32,719 nt of DNA, from NCBI GenBank assembly GCA_035356975.1, contig DAORGW010000008.1, forward strand, positions 1-32,719, read 5' to 3'. This DNA is from STF1-138 sp035356975 (GTDB taxonomy: Bacteria > Patescibacteriota > Patescibacteriia > UBA1558 > S5-K13). Each line of letters begins with the position of its first letter. The first letter of the stretch is position 1. The translations under genes were made by a program, and so were the position numbers. The notes under the pieces were generated by a model. That model had not been told where the DNA came from. It worked only from the letters and a program-made list of their open reading frames with translations, and ran no database searches. Positions 22,209-30,547 of the stretch are shown in pieces.

Positions 22209-23438
22209 TTATTGTTCTGTTGTATTTATTTGATTTCTTACTGTGTCTAATCTATTTTGCGTATTAATAGCTTCTAACATTTCCAATGAATTACTCCACA
22301 AATATATTCTACTTCTTGGATTTTCATCTTTTACCCCAGAGCCAACACTTAAAATTTCCTGATCTTTATATAATTCAAATTGAGAATTGTCATCTGGAAT
22401 AATTGGTAATTTTTTATTATCAGTAATTCTATCAGCGCTGTCATAACACATATCAAGAGGAACATGTATATCTAAAGCCTCTGGAGAATTACTAAATGAA
22501 GCATCTAAAATCTGCTTAAAAGCTGAAGAAAAACATAATTTTAAATGTCCTCCATACATTACAATAGCAGATTTTTTATCTCTTTGTATAATAGATTCAA
22601 GTGCTTTTGGTGGTAAATATCCGCTAGTATCAGCAATATCAAAAAATCCGCCCTCATTATAATTTTCATCATTAAATTCATCTTTACTGTTGGTTCCTTC
22701 TATTTGCCCTACATTTATTGTTAATTTTGATAAATTCTCTGGTAATTTTGATTGTAATTCTAAAATTGCTGGGGTTTCGGAATTTGAGTCATTTCCATGA
22801 ATATCTAAAATAGAAAAATTTATATCACTAGCCATGATAGGATCTTTATCTTTTCCAGATTCTTTAAACTCAGAAAGCTTTCTACTTATTTCTTGCTCTT
22901 GTTTTTGTAAATGTTCTTTTTTCTTTTTTGTATGTTCTAAAATATAATTATACATTTTATCATTATTTAAAATTTTTTTTATTTTCTTTTCGTCAAAAGA
23001 ATCTAGTTTACCTTCTTTTATGGCATCAATGATTAATTCTCTGTTGGATTTTACATGTTGTTCTTTATAAAATCCAATTCTTTTTGTTGTTGTTTTTTTA
23101 CTACCCACTGCAAAATGTATATCAAAATCATTATTTTCATAAAAAGATTTAATTGTATTTTTTGTAGAAATTATATTTTCAGGTTTTAATTTTCCTTTTT
23201 TATATAATTCATAAAGATAATAATCTACATCTGAATAATTATCTCTTAACCATTTTTCTCTTTTTAAAGCTGTATTACCATCATAAGAAGAACCACCAAC
23301 TAAATCCATGTTTTGTTTCCAGTCATCAAATTGTTTTTGTACTTCTGGATTTATTTGATTTTCCTGATTTTTAGTTTTCTCAGAATTTTGCGTTTGTTCA
23401 TTTGAATTTTTGAAAACTTTGTTAAAAAAATTTTCCAT
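22209..23438 (-). CDS. 409-aa cytoplasmic protein between uvrB and uvrA, unknown
   Basis: No signal peptide or transmembrane helix. The first 45 aa are low-complexity (Gln/Asn/Glu/Lys). Residues about 170-205 form a charged coiled coil (KKKKEHLQKQEQEISRKL). The C-terminal half (about 215-400) looks like an alpha/beta fold with INFSILDIHGND, a later NVGQIEG segment, and SAIVMYGGHLKLC. The spaced His-Gly and the strand followed by Cys are loosely like a caspase-type His/Cys pair, but I would not assign that. It starts 11 nt after the uvrB stop, so it is probably co-transcribed with uvrB and might act in repair. No family recognised. No SD. Confidence 0.7.
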   Translation of the reverse strand: MENFFNKVFKNSNEQTQNSEKTKNQENQINPEVQKQFDDWKQNMDLVGGSSYDGNTALKREKWLRDNYSDVDYYLYELYKKGKLKPENIISTKNTIKSFYENNDFDIHFAVGSKKTTTKRIGFYKEQHVKSNRELIIDAIKEGKLDSFDEKKIKKILNNDKMYNYILEHTKKKKEHLQKQEQEISRKLSEFKESGKDKDPIMASDINFSILDIHGNDSNSETPAILELQSKLPENLSKLTINVGQIEGTNSKDEFNDENYNEGGFFDIADTSGYLPPKALESIIQRDKKSAIVMYGGHLKLCFSSAFKQILDASFSNSPEALDIHVPLDMCYDSADRITDNKKLPIIPDDNSQFELYKDQEILSVGSGVKDENPRSRIYLWSNSLEMLEAINTQNRLDTVRNQINTTEQ

Positions 23439-23449
23439 ATATTTTATTT

Positions 23450-25288
23450 TTAATTATTATCAGTTGAAATATCAAGAAAATCTTCAATATCTTTTCTAAT
23501 AGTTTTTGGTTTAATATTATGTTTTTTATTATATTCAAGTTGTTTTTTTCTTCTGCGCTCAACTTCTCTTATAGCTTTCTTCATGGAATCAGTGATTGTA
23601 TCAGCATACAAAATTATTTTTCCTTTGACATTTCTTGCGGCTCTGCCCATTGTTTGCATAAGTGAAGTTTCACTTCTTAAAAATCCTTCTCTGTCAGCAT
23701 CTAAAATTGCAACAAGAGTTACTTCTGGTAAGTCCAAACCTTCACGAAGTAAATTTACTCCAATTAAAACATCAAATTTTCCGAGTCGAAAATCTTTTAA
23801 AATATCAGTTCTTTCAAAAGTTTTCACATCACTATGTAAATAATTTGATTTAAATTTATGTTCAGTTAAATATGCGTGCAAGTCCTCTGCTTGTTTTTTT
23901 GTTAAAGTATTAACTATTACTCTTTCATTCTTTTTTGCTAATCTTTCAATCTCAATCATTATGTCATTAATTTGACTCGTGTTGCTCTTTTTATCAAACA
24001 CTGGCCTTATTTCTATTTCTGGGTCAATAAGGCCTGTAGGACGTATAATTTGCTCAATAACAGCCTTTGAATGCTCATATTCGAACTTTCCAGGTGTTGC
24101 TGTAGTAAAAATTACTTGTCCAATTCTTTTTCTAAATTCTTCAAATTTTAGTGGTCTATTATCAAGTGCCGATGGCAATCTCCAGCCATATTGGATTAAG
24201 TTTTGTTTTCTTGCCCTATCACCTTCATACATTCCACGAATCTGAGGAATTCCAATGTGCGACTCATCAATTACAGTAAGAAAATCTGGTTTTCCATTTT
24301 TCATTGGAAAATATGCAAGCAAAGAATCCGGTGCTTCTCCGGCTAATTTTCTAGATAAATGACGAGAATAATTTTCTATTCCATGACAATAACCAATTGT
24401 TTTTATCATTTCCAAATCATATCTTGTTCTACGTCTCAGCCTTTCTTCTTCTAAATATAATTTATGTTTTTTAAAATATGCTAATCTCTCTTTTAACTCA
24501 ACTTGTATATTTTTAATTGCTTCTTTTACCTGAGGTTCTGATGATATAAAATGTTTCGGAGGAAAAATTATAATATCACTCAAATTTTCTAAAATATTCT
24601 GTGAAACATTATCAATGACACTAATTTCTTTTACAATTTGATCTATGATTTCAATTCTATAAGTAATATCTTCGTTTACTGGTTTTATTTCAAAATTATT
24701 TGAGCGCAATCTAAATTGTCCACGTTTTAAAACTCCATTTGTTCTTTCAAAATGAATTTTTATTAACTGCGAAATAAAATCAGCACGAACCATTGGTTTA
24801 TCTTTTTCTAAGTGAATACTAGCTTCTTGATAACTCATTGGTACTCCCAAATTATAAATACAAGAAACTGATGCAACAATTATTACGTCTCTTCTTGTAG
24901 AAAGTGCAGATGTCGCACCATGACGCAATTTATCAATTTCTTCATTTATCATTGCTTCTTTATCAATATAAGTATCAGTAATTGGTAAATATGCTTCTGG
25001 CTGATAATAATCATAATAAGAAACAAAATAATGAACTGCATTATTTGGAAAGAAATTTTTATATTCTCTATATAATTGAGCGGCCAATGATTTATTTGGC
25101 GCAATTACAAGAACTGGTTTATCAATATTGTTTATAATATTTGCAATTGTAAATGTTTTGCCACTTCCTGTTACACCCATTAGTGTCTGAAAATCAAAAC
25201 CCTTCTTGAGCCCTTTCTCAAGTTTTTTAATGACCTCTGGCTGATCACCAGCTGGTTTAAATTGAGAATGTAATTTAAATAGTTTCAT
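23450..25288 (-). CDS. uvrB: UvrB excision-repair helicase lacking the C-terminal UVR domain
   Basis: A 612-aa UvrB (E. coli 673 aa). Walker A is GVTGSGKT (38-45). The beta-hairpin that clamps damaged DNA is visible as SYYDYYQPEAYLP, DE-box as VIDESH, and the late helicase motifs as GVNLLREGLDLPEV and QTMGRAARN. The chain ends soon after the RRRKKQLEYN helix. The C-terminal UVR domain, which binds the UVR motif of UvrC, is missing, and the partner motif in the UvrC of this window is degenerate. Everything needed for ATP hydrolysis and strand separation is present. A short leader ORF with an AGGAGG overlaps the start. Confidence 0.96.
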   Translation of the reverse strand: MKLFKLHSQFKPAGDQPEVIKKLEKGLKKGFDFQTLMGVTGSGKTFTIANIINNIDKPVLVIAPNKSLAAQLYREYKNFFPNNAVHYFVSYYDYYQPEAYLPITDTYIDKEAMINEEIDKLRHGATSALSTRRDVIIVASVSCIYNLGVPMSYQEASIHLEKDKPMVRADFISQLIKIHFERTNGVLKRGQFRLRSNNFEIKPVNEDITYRIEIIDQIVKEISVIDNVSQNILENLSDIIIFPPKHFISSEPQVKEAIKNIQVELKERLAYFKKHKLYLEEERLRRRTRYDLEMIKTIGYCHGIENYSRHLSRKLAGEAPDSLLAYFPMKNGKPDFLTVIDESHIGIPQIRGMYEGDRARKQNLIQYGWRLPSALDNRPLKFEEFRKRIGQVIFTTATPGKFEYEHSKAVIEQIIRPTGLIDPEIEIRPVFDKKSNTSQINDIMIEIERLAKKNERVIVNTLTKKQAEDLHAYLTEHKFKSNYLHSDVKTFERTDILKDFRLGKFDVLIGVNLLREGLDLPEVTLVAILDADREGFLRSETSLMQTMGRAARNVKGKIILYADTITDSMKKAIREVERRRKKQLEYNKKHNIKPKTIRKDIEDFLDISTDNN

Positions 25289-25358
25289 ATTCGGTTAAGT
25301 TATACGGCTTCGAAACCAGTATCGTCATGCGTAAGATGTCATACAATACGGGCTTCAT
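25275..25358 (-). CDS. Possible 27-aa leader peptide overlapping the uvrB start
   Basis: ATG at 25358 and TAA at 25275-25277, 11 nt inside uvrB in another frame. AGGAGG lies at 25372-25377, 13 nt from the ATG, which is longer than ideal. The region 25295-25390 is richer in G and C than its surroundings and holds a CCTAT/ATAGG hairpin over the SD. If translated, termination next to the uvrB ATG would allow reinitiation, which would explain how uvrB is expressed without its own SD. A chance ORF is quite possible. Confidence 0.3.
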   Translation of the reverse strand: MKPVLYDILRMTILVSKPYNLTEYETI

Positions 25359-25457
25359 AAACGAAAGACGACCTCCTATTTGAGTATAGGGGTTGTATAA
25401 ATAAATTAATTATATAAATAGCTTAACAACAAACGAATAAAAAATCAACAATAAAAC

Positions 25458-25488
25458 AAAAAGACACCTCAAATTGAGATGTCTTTTT
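25458..25488 (-). terminator. Terminator of the 25502 lipoprotein gene
   Basis: Stem AAAAAGACA/TGTCTTTTT (25458-25466, 25480-25488) extended inward by CTC/GAG after one mismatch. A-rich and T-rich flanks allow action on both strands; on the minus strand it ends the lipoprotein transcript. Confidence 0.75.
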
Positions 25489-25501
25489 CTATATCTAATG
25501 A

Positions 25502-26065
25502 CTATATTTGATTAAATTCAAATGTACTTATAATGCTTTGTATATCATTTCCTAATTGAACATATTCATCTGCATAATCTTGAGCTTTAGAATAGGTAAA
25601 CACATATTCTTCATTTTCTTTTATAAGAGTTGGTTTTGGTCCTTGTTCTTGAGATACTTTTTGCCACTGTTCTTTTGTATAAACAACTATTGCAAATAAT
25701 CTGTTTTGATTTGGCATATCAAAACTTAATCCATAAATATTACCATAACCATCTACACTTGTTGTTTTCTCAGTTGCTTTATATGCACTCCATGTTTTTG
25801 GTAATAAAACTGAAAATCCGTATTTAGCATTTTCATATTTAAGTGCATCGCTTTTATCAAATGTCATTTCTACTGTTGTAGTTGGAGTATTTTCTAACTC
25901 CTTTTGTTCTTGTTCTCTTGCTTGTAATTGTGCATTTACTTCATCAAGTATATCTTGCTTAAGGCTTACAAGGTCGTCTTTTGTAACTTTTTGATCATCA
26001 GCTGTACAACCAGACAAAACAAGGGCAAAAAATACCAAAAGTGATGCTAGTGCTATTTTTTTCAT
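25502..26065 (-). CDS. Lipoprotein with coiled stalk and C-terminal beta domain
   Basis: A 187-aa lipoprotein. The signal peptide MKKIALASLLVFFALV ends in the lipobox LSGC (C20), so it should be lipidated and held on the outside of the membrane. Residues about 25-60 (VTKDDLVSLKQDILDEVNA and on) form a charged helical stalk also found in the lipoprotein at 30548. Residues about 68-187 form a compact domain (YENAKYGFSVLLPKTW, LFAIVVYTKEQW, IQSIISTFEF) that looks like the PsbP-like fold common in small bacterial lipoproteins. Function unknown. A short palindrome lies in the 5' leader. Confidence 0.82.
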   Translation of the reverse strand: MKKIALASLLVFFALVLSGCTADDQKVTKDDLVSLKQDILDEVNAQLQAREQEQKELENTPTTTVEMTFDKSDALKYENAKYGFSVLLPKTWSAYKATEKTTSVDGYGNIYGLSFDMPNQNRLFAIVVYTKEQWQKVSQEQGPKPTLIKENEEYVFTYSKAQDYADEYVQLGNDIQSIISTFEFNQI

Positions 26066-26075
26066 AGTTTTCTTG

Positions 26076-26093
26076 TCTCGAACAGTGTCGAGA
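26076..26093. repeat. Short perfect palindrome in the lipoprotein leader
   Basis: TCTCGA, a 6-nt centre, TCGAGA, located 11-28 nt before the lipoprotein ATG. It may be an operator or a 5' hairpin; no other copy is obvious in the window. Confidence 0.4.
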
Positions 26094-26173
26094 GATTTAT
26101 TTAAGTTAATTAATACAACTATATTTTACAAGATTATTGACAAAAAGCAAATACCAAATTAAGTATATTTTAA

Positions 26174-26199
26174 AAATCGCTTAGTAGACCAAGCGATTT
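26174..26199 (-). terminator. Terminator of the 117-aa gene
   Basis: Perfect stem AAATCGCTT/AAGCGATTT with an 8-nt loop, followed on the minus strand by TTAAAATATA. It lies 18 nt past the stop of the 26218 gene. Confidence 0.7.
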
Positions 26200-26217
26200 A
26201 TTAAATATAGTATTTGT

Positions 26218-26571
26218 CTATGGCAAAACTCTGAATTCATTGAACGTCTTTTGATCAATATAAGGAATTAAACCTATGTCTAATTTGAAATAATATTCTT
26301 GAGTAAACCCAAGTTTATGAACTATTTGTCTCTGCATCTTATCAGAAATACCAAGAAATCCTTTTGAGTAAAAAATTTGATACTTAGTTAAGATAAGATA
26401 TTCTTTCATATTGAAACCTTGTTCCGGTGGTTCGATGGTGTTTACCCGATACAAATCAAAACATAAATCATTGTTGATTTCAATACCCTTTTCAACAAGC
26501 CCATTGATAATCTCAAAATATGTTTTAATTAAATCTTCATAATCTGACGTTAATTCTTCTAGTGTTTTCAC
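26218..26571 (-). CDS. 117-aa orphan protein, SD-led, GTG start
   Basis: A soluble, mostly helical protein of 117 aa. The start is GTG at 26571, supported by GGAGG 4 nt upstream. The sequence opens with an acidic helix (LEELTSDYEDLIKTYFEI) and later has many Tyr/Phe with KEYLILTKYQIFYSKG. No motif or family is recognised. It is monocistronic, with its own promoter (TTGCAA and TAAGAT), SD and terminator, and diverges from another SD-led orphan at 26708. Confidence 0.62.
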   Translation of the reverse strand: MKTLEELTSDYEDLIKTYFEIINGLVEKGIEINNDLCFDLYRVNTIEPPEQGFNMKEYLILTKYQIFYSKGFLGISDKMQRQIVHKLGFTQEYYFKLDIGLIPYIDQKTFNEFRVLP

Positions 26572-26602
26572 AATTCCTCCATTTTATATTGTGGTTTTCT
26601 TT

Positions 26603-26630
26603 ATCTTACACAATTTATAATATTTTGCAA
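26603..26630 (-). promoter_or_regulatory. Promoter of the 117-aa gene
   Basis: On the minus strand TTGCAA (26625-26630), 16 nt, TAAGAT (26603-26608). Confidence 0.45.
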
Positions 26631-26646
26631 ATATAGATAATATTTC

Positions 26647-26674
26647 TTGCATTTTCTATGAAAAGTATTAAGAT
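26647..26674 (+). promoter_or_regulatory. Promoter of the broken gene at 26708
   Basis: TTGCAT (26647-26652), 16 nt, TAAGAT (26669-26674), followed by AGGAGG at 26698-26703 and ATG at 26708. It shares the -35 type, spacer and -10 with the divergent promoter at 26603-26630. Confidence 0.45.
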
Positions 26675-26707
26675 ATTAACAAATATTAATATTTCCTAGG
26701 AGGAATA

Positions 26708-27380
26708 ATGTTTACAGGAGCAAGAACAAAAGATGATATCTGTGGAAAGGGAGTAAAAATCTACACAGCAGATGATTTTTCAAGCAAAGCAATAGAAAAA
26801 TCTAGATTTTTACCATGGAATTTCGAGTTTCCAAATTCACCACCAAATCCACCATCTCATTACGTGAATTATCCACTATATCCAATTGGTGATCCAATAA
26901 AATCAGCTAACAGTTATGATGATACAGGTGGTGTACTGTATTTTGGTTCTTTAAGTGAAAAAAGTGTATTAGATTTACTAGTACACATTTTGGCTGTAAA
27001 TTTTCTTGAAGATAATTATCTTGTATTCTATGATGAATGCAAGAAAAATCCGCTTCAAGAGAAATACCTGGAACAAATCCGCATTGTTTCTCCAAGAGAA
27101 CTTGCTGAATGGGGACTGATTTCAAAAGATCAAAAATTCAAAGATCAGCCCATAACTGCAACACAAGCAATCATAAACTTCTTTAATTTTCAAAAGAAGT
27201 ATTATGATCAATATAATCTACACTCAAAGTGTGGCCGAAGGAAACAGGACCAGGGAATTGGTGAAGATGCTCTTTCACTTGGCTTTGGAATATGTATAGA
27301 AGCTTCCTGTTGTTGCAATTACAGATACAGAATCTGGTCCCGTCCATGGTGGTGTAGTTCCTAATCTTTTTAAAAAATAA
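26708..27380 (+). pseudogene. SD-led orphan gene broken by a frameshift and a nonsense codon
   Basis: As read, the frame from ATG 26708 gives 218 aa ending at 27364, but the last 45 aa are Cys/Trp/Arg-rich and look out of frame. Dropping one base near 27230 moves to a frame that reads VAEGNRTRELVKMLFHLALE, meets TAG at 27297-27299, and continues KLPVVAITDTESGPVHGG to TAA at 27378-27380. The terminator starts 1-2 nt after that TAA, which supports the longer gene. The original product would have been about 223 aa. The intact part has a Pro-rich segment (FPNSPPNPPSHY) and a helical core. No family is recognised. A strong AGGAGG precedes the start. Sequencing error cannot be excluded. Confidence 0.6.
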
Positions 27381-27381
27381 A

Positions 27382-27416
27382 ATCCCCAATCAAGTTAAAC
27401 TTGATGGGGATTTTTT
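27382..27416. terminator. Strong terminator between the broken gene and ppdK
   Basis: ATCCCC-A-ATCAAG pairs with CTTGAT-GGGGAT (12 bp with one bulged A), followed by six T on the plus strand. On the minus strand a T-rich run also follows, so it can serve ppdK. Confidence 0.85.
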
Positions 27417-27428
27417 ATTTATCTCAAA

Positions 27429-30092
27429 CTATTTCTTAAGTAATTCTTTTACTGCTGCTTGAGCTGCTGCAAGTCGTGCAATTGGTACTCTAAATGGCGA
27501 ACAAGATACATAGCTAAAACCTTCTCTATGACAAAACTCTACTGTATTTGGCTCTCCACCATGTTCTCCACAAATTCCAATTTTCAAATCTTTATTTACA
27601 CTTCTTCCTTTTGAAATTGCAATTCTAATTAATTCTCCAATTCCTTCTTGGTCTAATATTTCAAATGGATCGTCTGCGTAAATTCCTTTACTTACATATT
27701 CTTTTAAGAATTTTCCGGCGTCATCACGAGAAAGTCCTGCTCCCATTTGTGTTAAATCATTTGTACCAAATGAGAAAAATTCTGCGCCAGATTCAACGAT
27801 TTTATCAGCAACTAGAGCGGCCCTTGGAACTTCAATCATTGTTCCGACTTTGTATGCGATTTCAATTCCAGCTCCTTTTAATTTTTCATCAACTATTTCA
27901 CGAGTTCTATCTTTTAATGTTGAAAATTCTTTCACTGTTGCTACAAGTGGAATCATGATTTCTGGTTTTACATCATGTTTTTTGCCACAAATTGGACAAT
28001 TTGTTGCAACAGCAATAGCAGCTTCTATTATTGCAACCACCTGCATATCATAAATTTCTGGATATGTTACTGCTAACCTACAGCCACGATGTCCAAGCAT
28101 TGGATTGAATTCGTGCAAATCTTCAATTTTTGCTTTTAGAGTTTCAATTGGAACATTCATCTCATTTGATAACTCTGCGATATCTTTTTCTTCCTTTGGT
28201 AAAAATTCGTGTAGTGGTGGGTCAAGCAATCTGATTGTAGCAGCATATGAATCCATTTCGTGAAATAATCCAATAAAATCATCTTTTTGATATGGTAATA
28301 ATTTTGCAAGCGCTGTTTTTCTTGCTTCTAAATTATCTGATAAAATCATTTCTCTCACAGCTTTAATTCTATCACCTTCAAAAAACATGTGTTCTGTTCT
28401 GCATAATCCAATTCCCTCAGCTCCAAATTTTATAGCTGTGTTTGCATCATGTGGAGTATCAGCATTTGTTCTTACGCCAATTTTTCTAAATTCGTCAGCC
28501 CAACTCATAAGTGTTCCAAAATTTCCTGAAAGTTCCGGTTCTTTTGTTGTTAATTTTCCTAAATAAACTTTTCCTGTTGAACCATCGAGTGATATGAAAT
28601 CACCTTCTTTTAGGGTTAAATCTTTGCTCTTTATTGTAAGTGTTTTTGCTTTTTCATCAATTAATAAATCATTACATCCTGCAACACAGCATGTTCCCAT
28701 TCCACGAGCTACAACTGCAGCATGAGAAGTCATTCCACCGCGAGCTGTTAAAATTCCTTTTGCGCTATGCATTCCATCTATATCTTCTGGGGATGTTTCA
28801 ATTCTTACTAAAATTACATCTAATCCCTGTTGTGTTTTTTCAAAAGCTTCACTTGCGGTGAAAACTATTTCACCAACAGCAGCACCGGGTGATGCTGGAA
28901 GTCCATGTGCAATTTCTTCAGCATTTGTAAGTGCAATTTCATCAAGTTGTTTATGTAATAATTGATTTAACTGATTTGGATCAACACGAAGGACTGCTTC
29001 TTCTTTTGTAATTAATCCCTCATTTACAAGCTCTACTGCAATTCTTACTCCTGCCTGAGCAGTGCGCTTTCCGTTTCTTGCTTGTAAAATATACAATTTA
29101 TTATTTTGAATAGTAAATTCCATGTCTTGCATGTCTCGATAATGTTTTTCTACTTTGTTGCAGGTATCAACAAGCTCTTTATAAATTTCCGGATTCTGGG
29201 TTTCGAGCTGTGATACTGGCATTGGAGTTCTTATTCCAGCAACAACATCTTCACCCTGAGCATTCATCAAATATTCTCCATAAAATAATGCTTCTCCTGT
29301 TGATGGGTTTCTTGTAAAGCAAACTCCTGTTCCTGAATCTTCTCCCATGTTTCCAAATACCATTGATTGAATATTTACTGCTGTTCCTATTAATCCTTTT
29401 ATGTTATTAATTTCACGATATCTTATTGCTCTGTAATTATTCCAAGAACTAAAAACAGCATTTATTGCCAAGAATAATTGCTCGATTGGATCTTGTGGAA
29501 ATTCAACTCCTTTTATTTCTTTAATTTTTTCTTTATATCTTTTTACAATTTCCTGTAAATCTTCAGTTGTTAAATCTGTATCATATTTTGCACCCTGAGT
29601 ATCTTTTACATTTTCTAAAACATGCTCAAATTCAGCATGTTCAACTTCCATAACAACATCACCAAACATTTGAATTAATCTTCTGTATGAATCCCACGCG
29701 AATCTTGCATTTCCAGATTTATTTGCAATTCCTTCTACGGATTTATCATTTAATCCTAAGTTTAAAATTGTATCCATCATTCCCGGCATTGAAGCAGCTG
29801 CACCAGATCTCACTGAAACAAGTAGTGGATCATTTGCATCTCCAAGAGTTTTTCCCATTTTTTTCTGAAGTTCATCTAAGTGTTTTAGAATTTCTTCTCT
29901 TACATAATCAGGAATTGTTTTTTCTGATTTGTAATACAAATCACAAACCCCTGTTGTGATAGTGAATCCAGGTGGTACATTAATGCCCAAAGTTGACATT
30001 TCAGCTAAGTTCGCACCTTTTCCACCAAGAATTTCTTTCATGTCTTTATTTCCTTCTTCGAAAGAATAGACATACTTTTTTACATCAGACAT
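27429..30092 (-). CDS. ppdK: Pyruvate, phosphate dikinase
   Basis: An 887-aa PPDK, which interconverts pyruvate, ATP and phosphate with PEP, AMP and pyrophosphate. The N-terminal ATP-grasp domain starts KKYVYSFEEG and has GGKGANLAEM. The central swivelling domain carries the phospho-histidine in TARGGMTSHAAVVARG (H457). The C-terminal TIM barrel binds PEP/pyruvate (GTNDLTQMG, then CGEHGGEP and SCSPFRVPIARLAAAQA). Length and all motifs are standard. In small fermentative genomes it usually serves glycolysis in the ATP-yielding direction or PEP formation, but the sequence does not show which. Monocistronic. No SD. Confidence 0.97.
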   Translation of the reverse strand: MSDVKKYVYSFEEGNKDMKEILGGKGANLAEMSTLGINVPPGFTITTGVCDLYYKSEKTIPDYVREEILKHLDELQKKMGKTLGDANDPLLVSVRSGAAASMPGMMDTILNLGLNDKSVEGIANKSGNARFAWDSYRRLIQMFGDVVMEVEHAEFEHVLENVKDTQGAKYDTDLTTEDLQEIVKRYKEKIKEIKGVEFPQDPIEQLFLAINAVFSSWNNYRAIRYREINNIKGLIGTAVNIQSMVFGNMGEDSGTGVCFTRNPSTGEALFYGEYLMNAQGEDVVAGIRTPMPVSQLETQNPEIYKELVDTCNKVEKHYRDMQDMEFTIQNNKLYILQARNGKRTAQAGVRIAVELVNEGLITKEEAVLRVDPNQLNQLLHKQLDEIALTNAEEIAHGLPASPGAAVGEIVFTASEAFEKTQQGLDVILVRIETSPEDIDGMHSAKGILTARGGMTSHAAVVARGMGTCCVAGCNDLLIDEKAKTLTIKSKDLTLKEGDFISLDGSTGKVYLGKLTTKEPELSGNFGTLMSWADEFRKIGVRTNADTPHDANTAIKFGAEGIGLCRTEHMFFEGDRIKAVREMILSDNLEARKTALAKLLPYQKDDFIGLFHEMDSYAATIRLLDPPLHEFLPKEEKDIAELSNEMNVPIETLKAKIEDLHEFNPMLGHRGCRLAVTYPEIYDMQVVAIIEAAIAVATNCPICGKKHDVKPEIMIPLVATVKEFSTLKDRTREIVDEKLKGAGIEIAYKVGTMIEVPRAALVADKIVESGAEFFSFGTNDLTQMGAGLSRDDAGKFLKEYVSKGIYADDPFEILDQEGIGELIRIAISKGRSVNKDLKIGICGEHGGEPNTVEFCHREGFSYVSCSPFRVPIARLAAAQAAVKELLKK

Positions 30093-30176
30093 AGTTTTTA
30101 TTTAATTAAAATTTAAAATTTTGTAGCTCAATTATCTCATTTTTCAAAATAAAAATCAAGAATTTTTTAAACAAAA

Positions 30177-30201
30177 AAGCCGAGAAAAATTTCGTCGGCT
30201 T
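30177..30201 (-). terminator. Terminator of the 69-aa Cys-rich gene
   Basis: Perfect 7-bp stem AAGCCGA/TCGGCTT (30177-30183, 30195-30201), with TTTTTT after it on the minus strand. Confidence 0.75.
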
Positions 30202-30220
30202 ATATAAATAAATTTATTTT

Positions 30221-30430
30221 TTAGTGTTTACGACTATTTTTAGGTGCCTGAAATCCGCTTCTTGGATTTCTTTTTTGTTTTTTAGGTGATTTTATTTTCT
30301 CCCCACACCTATTTTGTTTTTTAAAAGAACACACTCCATTAGCCAAACAAATTCCTTCAAACATACATTCACTGATTTTTTTTATGTTTAAAGAACACCA
30401 CTTTGGCTTACTATTATCTTTTTTTTCCAT
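30221..30430 (-). CDS. 69-aa basic, Cys-rich orphan protein, SD-led
   Basis: A small soluble protein with five Cys in the first 45 aa (WCS, ECM, ICL, VCS, RCG) and a very basic tail (KSPKKQKRNPRSG). The spacing does not match a standard zinc finger, but metal binding and nucleic-acid contact are plausible. GGAGG precedes the ATG, a near-consensus promoter (TTGACA, 17 nt, TAATAT) lies upstream and a terminator lies downstream. No family recognised. Confidence 0.6.
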   Translation of the reverse strand: MEKKDNSKPKWCSLNIKKISECMFEGICLANGVCSFKKQNRCGEKIKSPKKQKRNPRSGFQAPKNSRKH

Positions 30431-30456
30431 TATAATTCCTCCGCTATATTCAAAAT

Positions 30457-30485
30457 ATATTACAAAAAAATTATAAAATTGTCAA
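30457..30485 (-). promoter_or_regulatory. Promoter of the 69-aa gene
   Basis: On the minus strand TTGACA (30480-30485), 17 nt, TAATAT (30457-30462). It begins directly after the T-run of the upstream terminator. Confidence 0.6.
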
Positions 30486-30493
30486 TAAAAAAA

Positions 30494-30522
30494 CATTCCC
30501 ACCATGAATTATAGTGAGAATG
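30494..30522 (-). terminator. Terminator of the 30548 lipoprotein gene
   Basis: On the minus strand CATTCTCAC pairs with GTGGGAATG (9 bp, one G-U; 30494-30502 and 30514-30522), followed by seven T. Confidence 0.75.
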
Positions 30523-30547
30523 AAATATTTTTATAATAATTTATATA

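Noticed and set aside
22209..23438. Caspase-like or CHAT-like protease (His-Gly followed by a strand and Cys)
   Set aside because: Spacing and surrounding residues do not match a known caspase-family signature; kept only as a remark.
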